Below, piece by piece: positions 1 through 7,182 of a stretch of DNA of 9,861 nucleotides. Both the position numbers and the translations under genes were made by a program. The notes under the pieces were generated by a model, which saw only the letters and a list, made by a program, of their open reading frames with translations, searched no databases and had not been told where the DNA came from. The DNA lies in assembly GCA_025966355.1 (NCBI GenBank), contig JAICWZ010000037.1:1-9861 (forward strand), read 5' to 3'. The DNA comes from Thermomicrobiaceae bacterium. Lineage in GTDB: Bacteria > Chloroflexota > Chloroflexia > Thermomicrobiales > Thermomicrobiaceae. Position 1 is the first letter of the stretch; every line of letters starts with the position of its first letter.

Positions 1-410
1 CCGCCGCCGATCGGCTGCCAGCTTAGGCCAACCAGTTCACCGACGATTCCGCCCGTGAAAAAGAGGAGCAGCGCATTGCGCTCGCCCAGGAGTGCCGACG
101 CGAGAATCAGGAACCAGACCAAGTAGAAAAGATTGTAGATCGTTCCCGCCGCGCCGCCGTCCTGCACCGTCAGGCTCGTCAGCAACCGCCAGACCTGACC
201 GTGATGCAGGATGAGGTGCGCGTCGCGTCGCAACGCGTGCAGTACGCCGGGGAAGGGGAACTGCAGCAGCGATGGAATCGCGACGGTGCAGAAGAGCGCG
301 ATGGTCAGCGGCGTGAACAGGCGAGGCAGGGCACCCGTCGCCTCGGTTCGGGCACGAAGCAGTAACATCCCGACGACCAGCGGGACAAGGAACGCGAAAA
401 CCAGCGTCAT
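1..410 (-). CDS. Rhomboid-like intramembrane protease family protein, N-terminal part
   Basis: This reading frame is open from the ATG at 410 down to the window edge and gives 136 residues with no stop, so the gene is cut by the window. The start is supported by an AGAGGGGA ribosome binding site a few bases upstream. The protein is strongly hydrophobic. Predicted membrane segments lie near residues 2-18, 34-50, 92-108 and 112-125. Between them is the motif GQVWRLLTSLTVQDGG (about 71-86), followed by a YNLFYLVWF segment and a GER turn. This order resembles the rhomboid family: a WR-L-T loop, a helix carrying Asn, then a small-residue helix. In rhomboids the catalytic GxSG serine and the histidine come later, and here they would lie outside the window. 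Whether this is an active protease or an inactive rhomboid-fold protein therefore cannot be judged. It lies 99 bases downstream of the lipoprotein gene on the same strand. Confidence 0.6.
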   Translation of the reverse strand, partial: MTLVFAFLVPLVVGMLLLRARTEATGALPRLFTPLTIALFCTVAIPSLLQFPFPGVLHALRRDAHLILHHGQVWRLLTSLTVQDGGAAGTIYNLFYLVWFLILASALLGERNALLLFFTGGIVGELVGLSWQPIGG

Positions 411-476
411 GCCTGTCCCCTCTTTAACATCTGCCCACCGATTGCCCAACCGGAATAGTTTACCGCTGCGGTGATG

Positions 477-508
477 CCCGGCCGAACGTGCAATCACTTT
501 GCGCCGGG
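477..508 (-). terminator. Hairpin after the lipoprotein gene, weak terminator candidate
   Basis: CCCGGC at 477-482 pairs with GCCGGG at 503-508, and an inner GCAA/TTGC stem stacks on it with a bulge of seven bases. It begins one base past the stop codon of the minus-strand lipoprotein gene. No T-run follows on that strand, so it may only attenuate transcription or stabilise the mRNA end. Confidence 0.3.
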
Positions 509-509
509 T

Positions 510-1142
510 TCACGGTATCAACTTCGCCGCCTGAAAATCGAGAACGGCCTGCTGCACGATCGCCGTTGTCAGGCCTGGATCCGCTGCACCAACCTCGGAA
601 TCGCTGATCTGGAGGATGAAATCGCGGATGCGAACATACACGAGGTCGGTCATGAGCGTGCCGGACGGGCCGTCGCTGGTTAGGCGGAGCGCGAACGACT
701 GGTCACCCAGTGCCGGGGCGTCGGGCTGTGTGACCCGGGCCACGATCGGCGTCCCCTGGTACTCCCCCTCATTCACCACAGCGCAGGCGGGGCCATTTCG
801 CAGCGCGGTCAACCACGTCTCGGCGTCTCCCGGGTGGTAGGCCGCGAGCGATTCGGAGAGATGCGCGCCGTTGGCCGTTTGAAAGGTCGCGGTCGCGGTG
901 AGCATCTGAACATCAGGCAGCGTTTGACCGCACGGCAGCGTGCTCAATTCGTTACTGGTTCGAACCGGTTGGGCTGTCCAACCAGCCGGCAGATCGGACG
1001 CCGTGAGCAAGGCGGCTTGCAGGTCTTCGACATGCGGAAGCCCGGGCGTCGGCACCGGCGTTAGCGTCCGTTTACCCCCGCAGGCGCTGAGCAACAGCGC
1101 GAGCGTCAGGGCCAGCGCAAGAACAATGAAGAGATGCTCCAT
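510..1142 (-). CDS. Putative lipoprotein, LPAGW-type extracytoplasmic protein
   Basis: This is a 210-residue protein of unknown function, probably anchored to the outer face of the membrane. Residues 4-20 form a hydrophobic signal segment ending in the lipobox L18-S19-A20-C21, so cleavage before Cys21 and lipidation are expected. The signal oddly lacks a basic residue at its N-terminus (Met-Glu-His). A Thr/Pro-rich linker follows at about 25-35. Next is a globular domain beginning with LLTASDLPAGW (about 46-56), a pattern common in secreted proteins of Actinobacteria and Chloroflexota, including PknH sensor-like domains. Only three cysteines follow the lipid cysteine's linker region. A GAGGT ribosome binding site precedes the ATG, and an in-frame TGA lies 12 bases before the ATG, which fixes the start. 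The gene is divergent from the GDP-mannose dehydratase gene. I do not recognise the specific family. Confidence 0.75.
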   Translation of the reverse strand: MEHLFIVLALALTLALLLSACGGKRTLTPVPTPGLPHVEDLQAALLTASDLPAGWTAQPVRTSNELSTLPCGQTLPDVQMLTATATFQTANGAHLSESLAAYHPGDAETWLTALRNGPACAVVNEGEYQGTPIVARVTQPDAPALGDQSFALRLTSDGPSGTLMTDLVYVRIRDFILQISDSEVGAADPGLTTAIVQQAVLDFQAAKLIP

Positions 1143-1186
1143 GTGGCGACCTCAGCTTTCATAGATGACAATGATCCCTTTCGACG

Positions 1187-1215
1187 AGAATAGACCGACG
1201 CGACATGATCTGCAA
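1187..1215 (-). promoter_or_regulatory. Candidate promoter of the lipoprotein gene
   Basis: On the minus strand a TTGCAG -35-like hexamer (1210-1215) is followed after exactly 17 bases by a TATTCT -10-like hexamer (1187-1192). The same -10 hexamer occurs in the better promoter at 7177-7182. The predicted leader is about 35-40 bases. The -35 match is poor, so this is tentative. A CTGCC-CGAAC-GGCAG hairpin sits just upstream at 1225-1239. Confidence 0.3.
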
Positions 1216-1311
1216 CGATGAACGCTGCCCGAACGGCAGACCGATGCGCTCACGCGGGCTAGCCAACATCTCCCGGTTCCCATACCAACCCGATTCGGTA
1301 GACTACTCTGA

Positions 1312-2379
<1,068 letters not shown>

Positions 2380-2413
2380 GGACGGCGATCCCGATTATCT
2401 AGGTGCTAGAATA

Positions 2414-2731
2414 ATGACGCTCTACCAGGTGCAACCGTGCGTCGTTTGTGGTGGGGAAACAATCCGTGGCCTTACGGAACTCGAATACGAGTTCGGGCGA
2501 GTTCATATCGTCGTACACGACGTTCCGGTCGCCACGTGCCAGCGATGTGGTGAGCAATTTATCCCCGGGGAGTTCGGGGTATGGCTTGGCTCCGAGGTGG
2601 CGCGGCTGGCTGCACAAATCGCTTCGACGCTCGAATCGGATGAGTTGCTTGAGGCAACACGAGTGGAAACGAATGTGAGCCGGCGCTGGCTGGAGGCGTC
2701 AGGAACGCAATTGGCGTGGGCTACGACATAA
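2414..2731 (+). CDS. YgiT/MqsA-type zinc-finger protein, orphan antitoxin-like
   Basis: This is a 105-residue protein with two CxxC knuckles, Cys9-xx-Cys12 and Cys42-xx-Cys45. They are separated by a short beta-rich stretch containing VHIVVHDVPVATCQRCGE (residues 30-47). This is the hallmark of YgiT-type zinc fingers, the N-terminal zinc-binding part of MqsA-like antitoxins. In that family such proteins usually pair with a short toxin gene (MqsR or DUF4258 type) just upstream. Here the 34 bases upstream lead directly to the gmd stop and no toxin frame is present on either side, so this copy looks orphan. Residues 50-105 contain an amphipathic helix (about 58-83) and lack an obvious helix-turn-helix. 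The start is supported by AGGTG at 2401-2405, nine bases ahead, and by Cys9 lying so close to the N-terminus. It may be co-transcribed with gmd. Confidence 0.75.
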   Translation: MTLYQVQPCVVCGGETIRGLTELEYEFGRVHIVVHDVPVATCQRCGEQFIPGEFGVWLGSEVARLAAQIASTLESDELLEATRVETNVSRRWLEASGTQLAWATT

Positions 2732-2805
2732 GCTAATCGTCCTTCGCACAGTGGATACCCAACCAGACATCCGCAACGACCCGCTGCCGATGGAGGACAC
2801 CACCC

Positions 2806-3603
2806 ATGACACTCCAACCTGCTGACAACTGGGGGATCGGTGACGCCTATGAGCCGTATGTCGGCCGCTGGAGTCGCCTTGTAATGCGCGAACTCCTGAG
2901 CTGGTTGCAGCCGCCAAGCAACCTGCGCTGGCTGGATGCCGGCTGCGGCACCGGAGCGCTCAGTTCGGTCATTCTGGAGCGCGCGTCTCCGCGACGGCTG
3001 GTCGGCATTGATCCCGCAAGCGGCTTCCTTGCCTACGCACGTGCGCACCTGCTCGATGCTCGAGCGAGCTTCGTGACCGCGGATGCTCGCGCGTTGCCCT
3101 TTCCGGCCAGGACATTTGACGCCGTGGTCGCCGGTCTGATGTTGAATTTCGTACCGCAGCCGTCGCTCGCGGTGCAGGAGATGGCGCGCGTCACCACACC
3201 CGGTGGGGTCGTCGCGGTATACGTCTGGGACTACGCCGGTGAGATGCAGATGATGCATCGTTTCTGGGATGCCGCGACCGCACTCGATCCGAACATCGCG
3301 CACCTCGATGAGGGCGCCCGCTTCCCGCTCTGCCGGCCGGAACCACTCGCCGCGCTGTTTCGCTCCGCCGGCTTGCGATCCGTCGACGTACGGGCCATCG
3401 ACATACCGACGCATTTCAAGGATTTCGACGACTACTGGTTGCCGTTCCTGGGCGGGCAGGGTTCAGCGCCGAGCTATGTCGCGACACTGGGCGATGAGCG
3501 GCAAGCCGGACTGCGCGAACGGCTTCGTGACACCCTTCCGATCGCGTCGGATGGCTCGATCGATCTGATCGCTCGAGTCTGGGCGGTGCGGGGCAGACCA
3601 TAG
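2806..3603 (+). CDS. Class I SAM-dependent methyltransferase
   Basis: This is a 265-residue soluble enzyme with a Rossmann-like methyltransferase fold of the Methyltransf_11/UbiE-like group. The glycine-rich motif I is WLDAGCGTGAL (42-52). Asp69 in GIDP would bind the ribose hydroxyls, and TADARALPF (91-99) would contact the adenine. FDAVVAGLMLNFV (104-116) is motif IV, and RVTTPGGVVAVYVWDY (128-143) forms the next strand. The C-terminal part (about 180-250) resembles a substrate-binding cap. The substrate cannot be deduced. The N-terminal WGIGDAYEPYVGRWSR segment is typical of methyltransferases annotated as small-molecule enzymes. A GGAGG ribosome binding site at 2792-2796 sits nine bases before the ATG. 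The gene is co-directional with the zinc-finger gene (74-base gap) and is followed by the promoter of the manganese exporter. Confidence 0.9.
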   Translation: MTLQPADNWGIGDAYEPYVGRWSRLVMRELLSWLQPPSNLRWLDAGCGTGALSSVILERASPRRLVGIDPASGFLAYARAHLLDARASFVTADARALPFPARTFDAVVAGLMLNFVPQPSLAVQEMARVTTPGGVVAVYVWDYAGEMQMMHRFWDAATALDPNIAHLDEGARFPLCRPEPLAALFRSAGLRSVDVRAIDIPTHFKDFDDYWLPFLGGQGSAPSYVATLGDERQAGLRERLRDTLPIASDGSIDLIARVWAVRGRP

Positions 3604-3632
3604 AGAGCGGCAGATCCGGTGGGCCGGCATCC

Positions 3633-3661
3633 TTGACAGTTCACATCAAAATCGGTTAAAC
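3633..3661 (+). promoter_or_regulatory. Sigma-70-type promoter of the manganese exporter transcript
   Basis: A perfect TTGACA -35 box (3633-3638) is followed after 17 bases by a TTAAAC -10-like box (3656-3661). Transcription would begin around 3666-3669, right where the first strand of the riboswitch P1 helix begins. That agreement supports the assignment, although the -10 match is only moderate. Confidence 0.6.
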
Positions 3662-3665
3662 ATAC

Positions 3666-3790
3666 GTCCAATATGGGGAGTAGCCTCCCGGTGCGCGGGC
3701 GCCGGGGACGGTCCGTCGTCAATACGGAGTGCGTAATCGATGCGCTCTCGGCGGATCGGCAAGCAGAACTGCTGGCGAGACCATTGCGAC
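3666..3790 (+). ncRNA. yybP-ykoY manganese riboswitch aptamer
   Basis: The conserved blocks of the yybP-ykoY class occur in order. GGGGAGTAGCC is at 3675-3685, GTCGTCAATACG at 3715-3726 and GGCGAGACCATT at 3774-3785. The P1 helix is formed by GTCCAAT (3666-3672) with ATTGCGAC (3783-3790), with a single bulged C. Small hairpins such as AGCA-GAAC-TGCT (3762-3773) fill the second arm. This class senses Mn2+ and is well known upstream of TerC/Alx and MntP exporters, which matches the gene that follows. The arrangement points to a transcriptional ON switch, with metal holding P1 and the 3' conserved block so that the terminator cannot form. Confidence 0.93.
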
Positions 3791-3817
3791 ACTGTTGTGC
3801 CAATGGCTCGCTTTTTT
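3775..3817 (+). terminator. Riboswitch-controlled intrinsic terminator
   Basis: GCGAGACCATTG (3775-3786) pairs with CAATGGCTCGC (3801-3811), giving 11 base pairs with one bulged A. Six T residues (3812-3817) follow immediately. The 5' arm is the conserved 3' block of the manganese aptamer and also contains the 3' strand of P1. Terminator and ligand-bound aptamer are therefore mutually exclusive. Confidence 0.88.
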
Positions 3818-3852
3818 GTTGTTCAGCGAGCCGGTCGTGCTGAGAGGGAACC

Positions 3853-4800
3853 GTGGAAGCACCGATCTGGATCTGGATACTCTTCAATGCCGTCGTGATC
3901 GGGCTCATCGTGCTCGATCTTGGCGTCTTCCACCGAAAAGACCACGAAGAATCATTCCGTGAATCGGCGATCTGGACGGCTGTCTGGACGTTGGTGGCCC
4001 TCGTCTTCAACGCGGGAATCTATCTCTACGCGGGCGGCGAACCGGCGCTCTCATTCCTGAGCGGATACGTGATCGAACGCGCGCTCGCTGTCGATAACAT
4101 CTTCGTCTTCATGATGATTTTTACTGCCTTCGGCGTGCCGAGTGTGCTGCAATATCGCGCGCTCTTCTGGGGCATTATCGGCGCCATCGTGCTGCGCGCG
4201 GTCCTGATCGCAACCGGCACGGTGTTGATCGAGCGCTTCGAATGGGTGCTCTATTTCTTTGGCGCCTTCCTGGTCGTGACCGCTATCCGCATGCTGCGCA
4301 GCGAGGAAAAGGAAATCGACCCTGGCAATCACACCGTCGTGCGACTGGTGCGACGCCTCGTGCCGGTCACCGATCGTTACGAAGGCTCACACTTCTTCGC
4401 GCGCATCAAGGGAAAGCGAGCGGTTACGCCGATGTTCGTGGTGCTGGCGGTCATCGCGGTTTCGGATCTGGTTTTCGCGCTCGACTCGATCCCGGCCATT
4501 TTCGCGATCACCCGTGATCCCTTTATCGTGTACTCGTCGAACATCCTCGCGGTGCTCGGCCTGCAGGCAATGTACTCCATGCTGGCGGGCGTTATCGATC
4601 AGTTCCACATGCTCAAGTACGGACTTTCGGCGGTGCTCGGCTTCGTCGGCGTCAAGATGCTGATCGCCGGCTTTTATCACGTCCCAATCGGGATCTCGCT
4701 CGGCATTATCGTAAGTATGCTGGCCATCAGCATCATTGCCTCGCGGATCTTTCCGGAGGATGACACGGGCGGGGCGGCAAATCCGGTGGAAACGTTATAG
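3853..4800 (+). CDS. TerC/Alx-family manganese exporter
   Basis: This is a 315-residue integral membrane protein of the TerC family, likely an Mn2+ efflux protein like E. coli Alx or Bacillus MeeF/MeeY. About seven to nine membrane helices are visible. The two family motifs with buried acidic residues are present: ERALAVDNIFVF (Glu75, Asp81) and SDLVFALDSIPAIFAIT (Asp205, Asp211). They are followed by SSNILAVLGLQAMYSML (228-244) and LKYGLSAVLGFVGVKML (254-270). A charged cytoplasmic loop lies at about 149-190. The start is the GTG at 3853, preceded by GAGAGGGA. An upstream yybP-ykoY riboswitch gives the expected control by manganese and supports metal export rather than tellurite resistance. 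The historical tellurite name of the family is probably misleading here. I see no canonical terminator right after the stop. Confidence 0.93.
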   Translation: MEAPIWIWILFNAVVIGLIVLDLGVFHRKDHEESFRESAIWTAVWTLVALVFNAGIYLYAGGEPALSFLSGYVIERALAVDNIFVFMMIFTAFGVPSVLQYRALFWGIIGAIVLRAVLIATGTVLIERFEWVLYFFGAFLVVTAIRMLRSEEKEIDPGNHTVVRLVRRLVPVTDRYEGSHFFARIKGKRAVTPMFVVLAVIAVSDLVFALDSIPAIFAITRDPFIVYSSNILAVLGLQAMYSMLAGVIDQFHMLKYGLSAVLGFVGVKMLIAGFYHVPIGISLGIIVSMLAISIIASRIFPEDDTGGAANPVETL

Positions 4801-5120
4801 ACTGTATAGGTGGCCTCAACCTTCTTTCACAGGCGCCATGGCATCCGAAGGGGAACGGTGGCGCCGAATATGCGAGAGTTGTCGGGTCAGACGCGTTCAA
4901 GTGGAGCGCGTTGAAGTCAACCCTGTGTGCAGGTTCAGCCCCGCGACGGTTCGACCGTTCACACTCGCTCGCACAGGTTCGCGAATGGACGATGCGATTC
5001 GTGCCGGGACGCGGGAAGCCCGCGAAGTGACGGGCACGAACTGTGCGAGGGACTTGAACGTCGGGCCGGCTTCGTATGGTCTGACCGGCGGGCTGCAGGG
5101 TTCAGAAGGGACTACAGCGC
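4801..5120 (+). other. 320-base gene-free leader region upstream of the cold-shock gene
   Basis: No convincing coding sequence was found. The region holds a hairpin made by GGCGCCA (4832-4838) and TGGCGCC (4859-4865), then the nested inverted repeats of 4885-5086, then the ribosome binding site AAGGGA (5106-5111) of the cold-shock gene. An imperfect direct repeat, GCAGGTTCAG at 4929-4938 and GCAGGGTTCAG at 5095-5105, is also present. No clear promoter was found, so the cold-shock gene may be read from within this region or from the exporter promoter. Confidence 0.6.
4885..5086 (+). ncRNA. Large structured RNA candidate, probably the 5' leader of the cold-shock gene
   Basis: Five perfect helices nest inside one another. 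P1 is GGTCAGAC (4885-4892) with GTCTGACC (5079-5086). P2 is CGTTCAAGT (4894-4902) with ACTTGAACG (5052-5060). P3 is CTCGCACAG (4968-4976) with CTGTGCGAG (5041-5049). P4 is TTCGTGCC (4998-5005) with GGCACGAA (5033-5040). P5 is CGCGGG (5010-5015) with CCCGCG (5019-5024), loop AAG. On the 3' side P2, P3 and P4 follow with almost no linker, so they could stack. The 5' side between P2 and P3 holds three small hairpins at 4910-4921, 4922-4933 and 4946-4958. The orientation is assumed from the downstream gene. I could not match it to a known class: hallmarks of RNase P, tmRNA, 6S, T-box and c-di-GMP riboswitches are absent. It could also be a trans-acting RNA or a decayed palindromic element. Confidence 0.6.
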
Positions 5121-5351
5121 ATGGCGTTGGGAACGATTAAGACCATTCGGGATGACCGAGGGTTCGGTTTCGTCGCTCCAGACGGTTCGAATGGAAGGAA
5201 CGATCTGTTCTTCCACCGCTCGGCGGTAGAAGGCAATGGTTTTGATCAACTGCATGAAGGACAGCGAGTGAGCTTCGAAGAGGAGCCGGATCCGCGCGAT
5301 CCATCGCGGCGTCGCGCCGTACGCGTTTCTCCGGTCGACGACGAGATGTAA
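5121..5351 (+). CDS. Cold-shock-domain protein (CspA family)
   Basis: This is a 76-residue single-domain nucleic-acid-binding protein of the OB-fold cold-shock family. The RNP1 motif is RGFGFV (13-18), in the usual context of a G-x-I-K strand before it. The RNP2 motif is DLFFHRSAV (28-35), with the stacking aromatics Phe15, Phe17, Phe30, Phe31 and His32. Such proteins bind single-stranded RNA or DNA and act as RNA chaperones or transcription anti-terminators in the cytoplasm. The C-terminal segment is longer and more charged (EEEPDPRDPSRRR, about 53-65) than in E. coli CspA. The start is supported by AAGGGA nine bases upstream. The long structured leader before it recalls the structured cspA leader, which acts as a thermosensor in E. 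coli, but the sequences are not alike. Confidence 0.93.
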   Translation: MALGTIKTIRDDRGFGFVAPDGSNGRNDLFFHRSAVEGNGFDQLHEGQRVSFEEEPDPRDPSRRRAVRVSPVDDEM

Positions 5352-5380
5352 TTCCCCTCCAAGAGTTCACATCGATCGCC

Positions 5381-5399
5381 GCCGGGCATGCCGCCCGGC
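5381..5399 (+). terminator. GC-rich hairpin downstream of the cold-shock gene
   Basis: GCCGGGC (5381-5387) pairs with GCCCGGC (5393-5399) around a five-base loop, 30 bases after the cold-shock stop codon. No T-run follows, so it is a terminator candidate only by position and stem strength. Confidence 0.45.
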
Positions 5400-5428
5400 T
5401 AGACGAACACGCACCCGCGCGCACCCCT

Positions 5429-5454
5429 GTGGCCCGCCAGAATCGACGGGCCAC
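5429..5454. repeat. 8-bp inverted repeat, possible shared transcription end
   Basis: GTGGCCCG (5429-5436) pairs perfectly with CGGGCCAC (5447-5454) around a ten-base loop. It lies between two convergent genes and could act on either strand. No T-run is present on either side. Confidence 0.4.
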
Positions 5455-5485
5455 TATCGGTGTCTCCGTGCAAATAGCATCATCT

Positions 5486-5587
5486 CTGTCATTCTGAGCT
5501 GCAGCGAAGGATATCCTTTTCGTATTCCTGCGACGTACTCGCCGGAGCAAGTCAAGAGAGATCCTTCAATGCGGTTCAGAATGACAG
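5486..5587. repeat. MITE-like palindromic repeat (GTCATTCTGA type)
   Basis: The ends are a perfect 12-base inverted repeat, CTGTCATTCTGA (5486-5497) and TCAGAATGACAG (5576-5587). Inside lies a second pair, GAAGGAT (5506-5512) and ATCCTTC (5561-5567), giving a 102-base element that can fold on itself. Elements beginning GTCATTCTGAGC and containing GAAGGAT are, as I recall, dispersed in several Chloroflexota and other genomes. No target duplication can be confirmed. It sits between the convergent cold-shock and permease genes, where it may also influence mRNA ends. Confidence 0.7.
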
Positions 5588-5623
5588 GAAGCGGCGCATC
5601 TCGGCGCGAGAAAGCCGTACACT

Positions 5624-7060
5624 TTACTGCACTTTGATTTCGGATGGTACTTGCGGGTCGACCGGGTCGAGCGTGCTCGGTTGGGACAGCGTTGCGACGT
5701 ACTCGGCCGAGTCGTTTAGCAGACCGGCGTCCTCGCTCAACCGATCCTGCTTGATCACCTCAATACCGGCCGCCGTGGCGATGCTGCTCGCTACGGCATC
5801 CGGTGTCACGACCTGCAAGCGGATCTCCAAGGCGATGGCGCGCACGGCAATGCGCTGCGCCAGCTGCAAATCCTCCCAGGTGACGGCGCCCGGCACGATC
5901 AGCAGGACCAGCCGCTGCAAGGCGTGCGGCTCGATCGCTTCCTCAAAAGCCGCCAGCGCGCCCGGTTCGCGCAACGCGACGACCACGCGCTCCGGCGGAT
6001 GACGCAACTCTTCGTAGATCGCCAGCACGATGATCTTGAGCGCCGCCAGGATCGGCACCGCGATGACCAGCCCGAGCGCGCCACCAAGCGCGGCACCGGT
6101 CAGCACGCCGAAAATGACGAGCACGGGATGAATACGGACGATGCGGCCGACGAGCTGTGGGATGACGACCTGATCCTCGATCATCCGCAATATCAGATAG
6201 CAGATGGCGACGACGATCGCGAGCTGGGTCGGACTCCATCCGAACGGCCCCGAGCCTTGCGACACCGCCACCAGCACGGCGATCGCGGCGGCCGCCCACG
6301 GACCGATAATCGGCACCAACTCCAGCACACCGGTCGCCAGCGCGACAACGAGGGCGTACTGCACCTGTAAGACGCTCAGCACGGTTAGCGTCGACACGGT
6401 CATGATGACGAAGAGGATGACCTGCGCCCGGATGTAGGCGCCGAACGTATGGTTGACCTGCGCGACCACGCGATCGACCGTCTTGCGCTGGCGGGGCGGC
6501 GCCATGCGCTGCAAGCGGCGCAAGAAGGCATCGCCTTGCAGCAAGAAATAGAACGTCGCGAGTAGATAGACCAGAATCTTGATGATCAGTTCGAACGTCT
6601 GCAGCACCAGCGGTACCGCTTCGCGCCCAAAGCGCTCGGCGACCTGCTGTGCCAGATCGTCGATGCGCGCATCAAGCTGGCGGGTGTCGAGCGTGAAGCC
6701 TGCAATACGCAGCTGCGGCTCGCGCACCAGCTCCTTGCGCGCGTTCGTGACGAGATCCGGCAGCGAATTGGCGAGTGACCGTGCCTGATCGACCGCGGTT
6801 GGCGCGACGAGGAAGCCGGCCAGCACGAGCAGGCCGATGAATCCGACGAAGATCAGCGTGATGGCCGCGATGCGCGGTAGGTGGAACGCGCGCTCCACGC
6901 GTACGACCAGCGGAAAGAGGATATAGGCGGTAATCGCGGCCCAGATGAACGGTGGGAGAATGCTCGAAATGCGCATGATGAAGAGGGAGACCGCCACGAT
7001 CGCAAGCCCGACGATCACCGGCAGCATACGCGTTTCGCGGAGTCGGTCGAACGGTTGCAT
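5624..7060 (-). CDS. AI-2E family transporter (PerM-like permease) with C-terminal extension
   Basis: This is a 478-residue polytopic membrane protein of the AI-2E/PerM exporter family. Members transport varied small molecules or ions, and the substrate here cannot be inferred. Two N-terminal helices (about 12-52) and a third (64-88) precede a soluble helical segment (90-150) and then the C-terminal membrane core (152-348). Family signatures are GAYIRAQ (207-213), LELVPIIGPW (246-255) and IEDQVVIPQLVGRIVRIHP (294-312). Residues 352-478 form an added soluble domain with strand-helix pattern (LQRLVLLIVPGA, LEIRLQVVTPDAVA), followed by an acidic tail. The frame is open 23 codons further upstream. 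I choose the ATG at 7060 because GGGAGAG lies five bases before it and a promoter sits within the longer frame. Confidence 0.9.
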   Translation of the reverse strand: MQPFDRLRETRMLPVIVGLAIVAVSLFIMRISSILPPFIWAAITAYILFPLVVRVERAFHLPRIAAITLIFVGFIGLLVLAGFLVAPTAVDQARSLANSLPDLVTNARKELVREPQLRIAGFTLDTRQLDARIDDLAQQVAERFGREAVPLVLQTFELIIKILVYLLATFYFLLQGDAFLRRLQRMAPPRQRKTVDRVVAQVNHTFGAYIRAQVILFVIMTVSTLTVLSVLQVQYALVVALATGVLELVPIIGPWAAAAIAVLVAVSQGSGPFGWSPTQLAIVVAICYLILRMIEDQVVIPQLVGRIVRIHPVLVIFGVLTGAALGGALGLVIAVPILAALKIIVLAIYEELRHPPERVVVALREPGALAAFEEAIEPHALQRLVLLIVPGAVTWEDLQLAQRIAVRAIALEIRLQVVTPDAVASSIATAAGIEVIKQDRLSEDAGLLNDSAEYVATLSQPSTLDPVDPQVPSEIKVQ

Positions 7061-7092
7061 TCTGCTCTCCCAAACGTACCCCTGACTTTTGG

Positions 7093-7101
7093 ATTCTAGC
7101 A
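7093..7101 (-). promoter_or_regulatory. Extended -10 promoter element of the AI-2E gene
   Basis: On the minus strand TGC-TAGAAT matches an extended -10 box (TGn plus five of six consensus bases). No good -35 is seen, which is usual for extended -10 promoters. Transcription would start near 7086, leaving a leader of about 25 bases. This agrees with the start chosen at 7060. Confidence 0.5.
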
Positions 7102-7153
7102 GACGGTACCGCTCACCGGTGCGCGCCATTCGTCCGGATTAAGTCCCGCGTCC

Positions 7154-7182
7154 TTGACATCAGGGAACAGATGTTCTATTCT
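7154..7182 (+). promoter_or_regulatory. Promoter of the small membrane protein gene
   Basis: A perfect TTGACA (7154-7159) is followed after exactly 17 bases by TATTCT (7177-7182). Transcription would start near 7189, about 39 bases before the ATG at 7228. The 17-base spacer contains a palindromic operator-like site. Confidence 0.75.

Noticed and set aside
2404..2412. Extended -10-like TGCTAGAAT before the zinc-finger gene
   Set aside because: A start from this box would fall after the ATG at 2414, which is needed because the first zinc cysteine is residue 9. It would not serve this gene.
2503..3414. Long open frame on the minus strand opposite the methyltransferase
   Set aside because: It spans the zinc-finger and methyltransferase genes antisense, shows no domain, and its composition is that of a mirror frame in high-GC DNA. 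The plus strand has clear motifs and a ribosome binding site.
4968..5024. Possible c-di-GMP-I (GEMM) riboswitch, from CGCACAGG and GGGACGC...AAGCC
   Set aside because: The short matches are spaced wrongly. The conserved loop and receptor are missing, and these bases are already used in perfect P3 and P5 helices.
5041..5060. tRNA on the minus strand, from the GTTCAAGTCC-like segment
   Set aside because: The flanking bases do not form a T-arm stem, and no acceptor, D or anticodon arm can be built around it.
4736..5140. 134-residue open frame crossing the leader of the cold-shock gene
   Set aside because: It overlaps the exporter 3' end and the nested helices, has no ribosome binding site and shows no family resemblance.
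5137..5550. Minus-strand open frame over the cold-shock gene and the repeat
   Set aside because: It is antisense to a clear cold-shock protein and runs into the palindromic repeat, so it is a chance frame.
7061..7129. Longer N-terminus for the AI-2E permease
   Set aside because: The segment contains the promoter -10 and the ribosome binding site of the ATG at 7060, and it adds a polar stretch not typical of the family.
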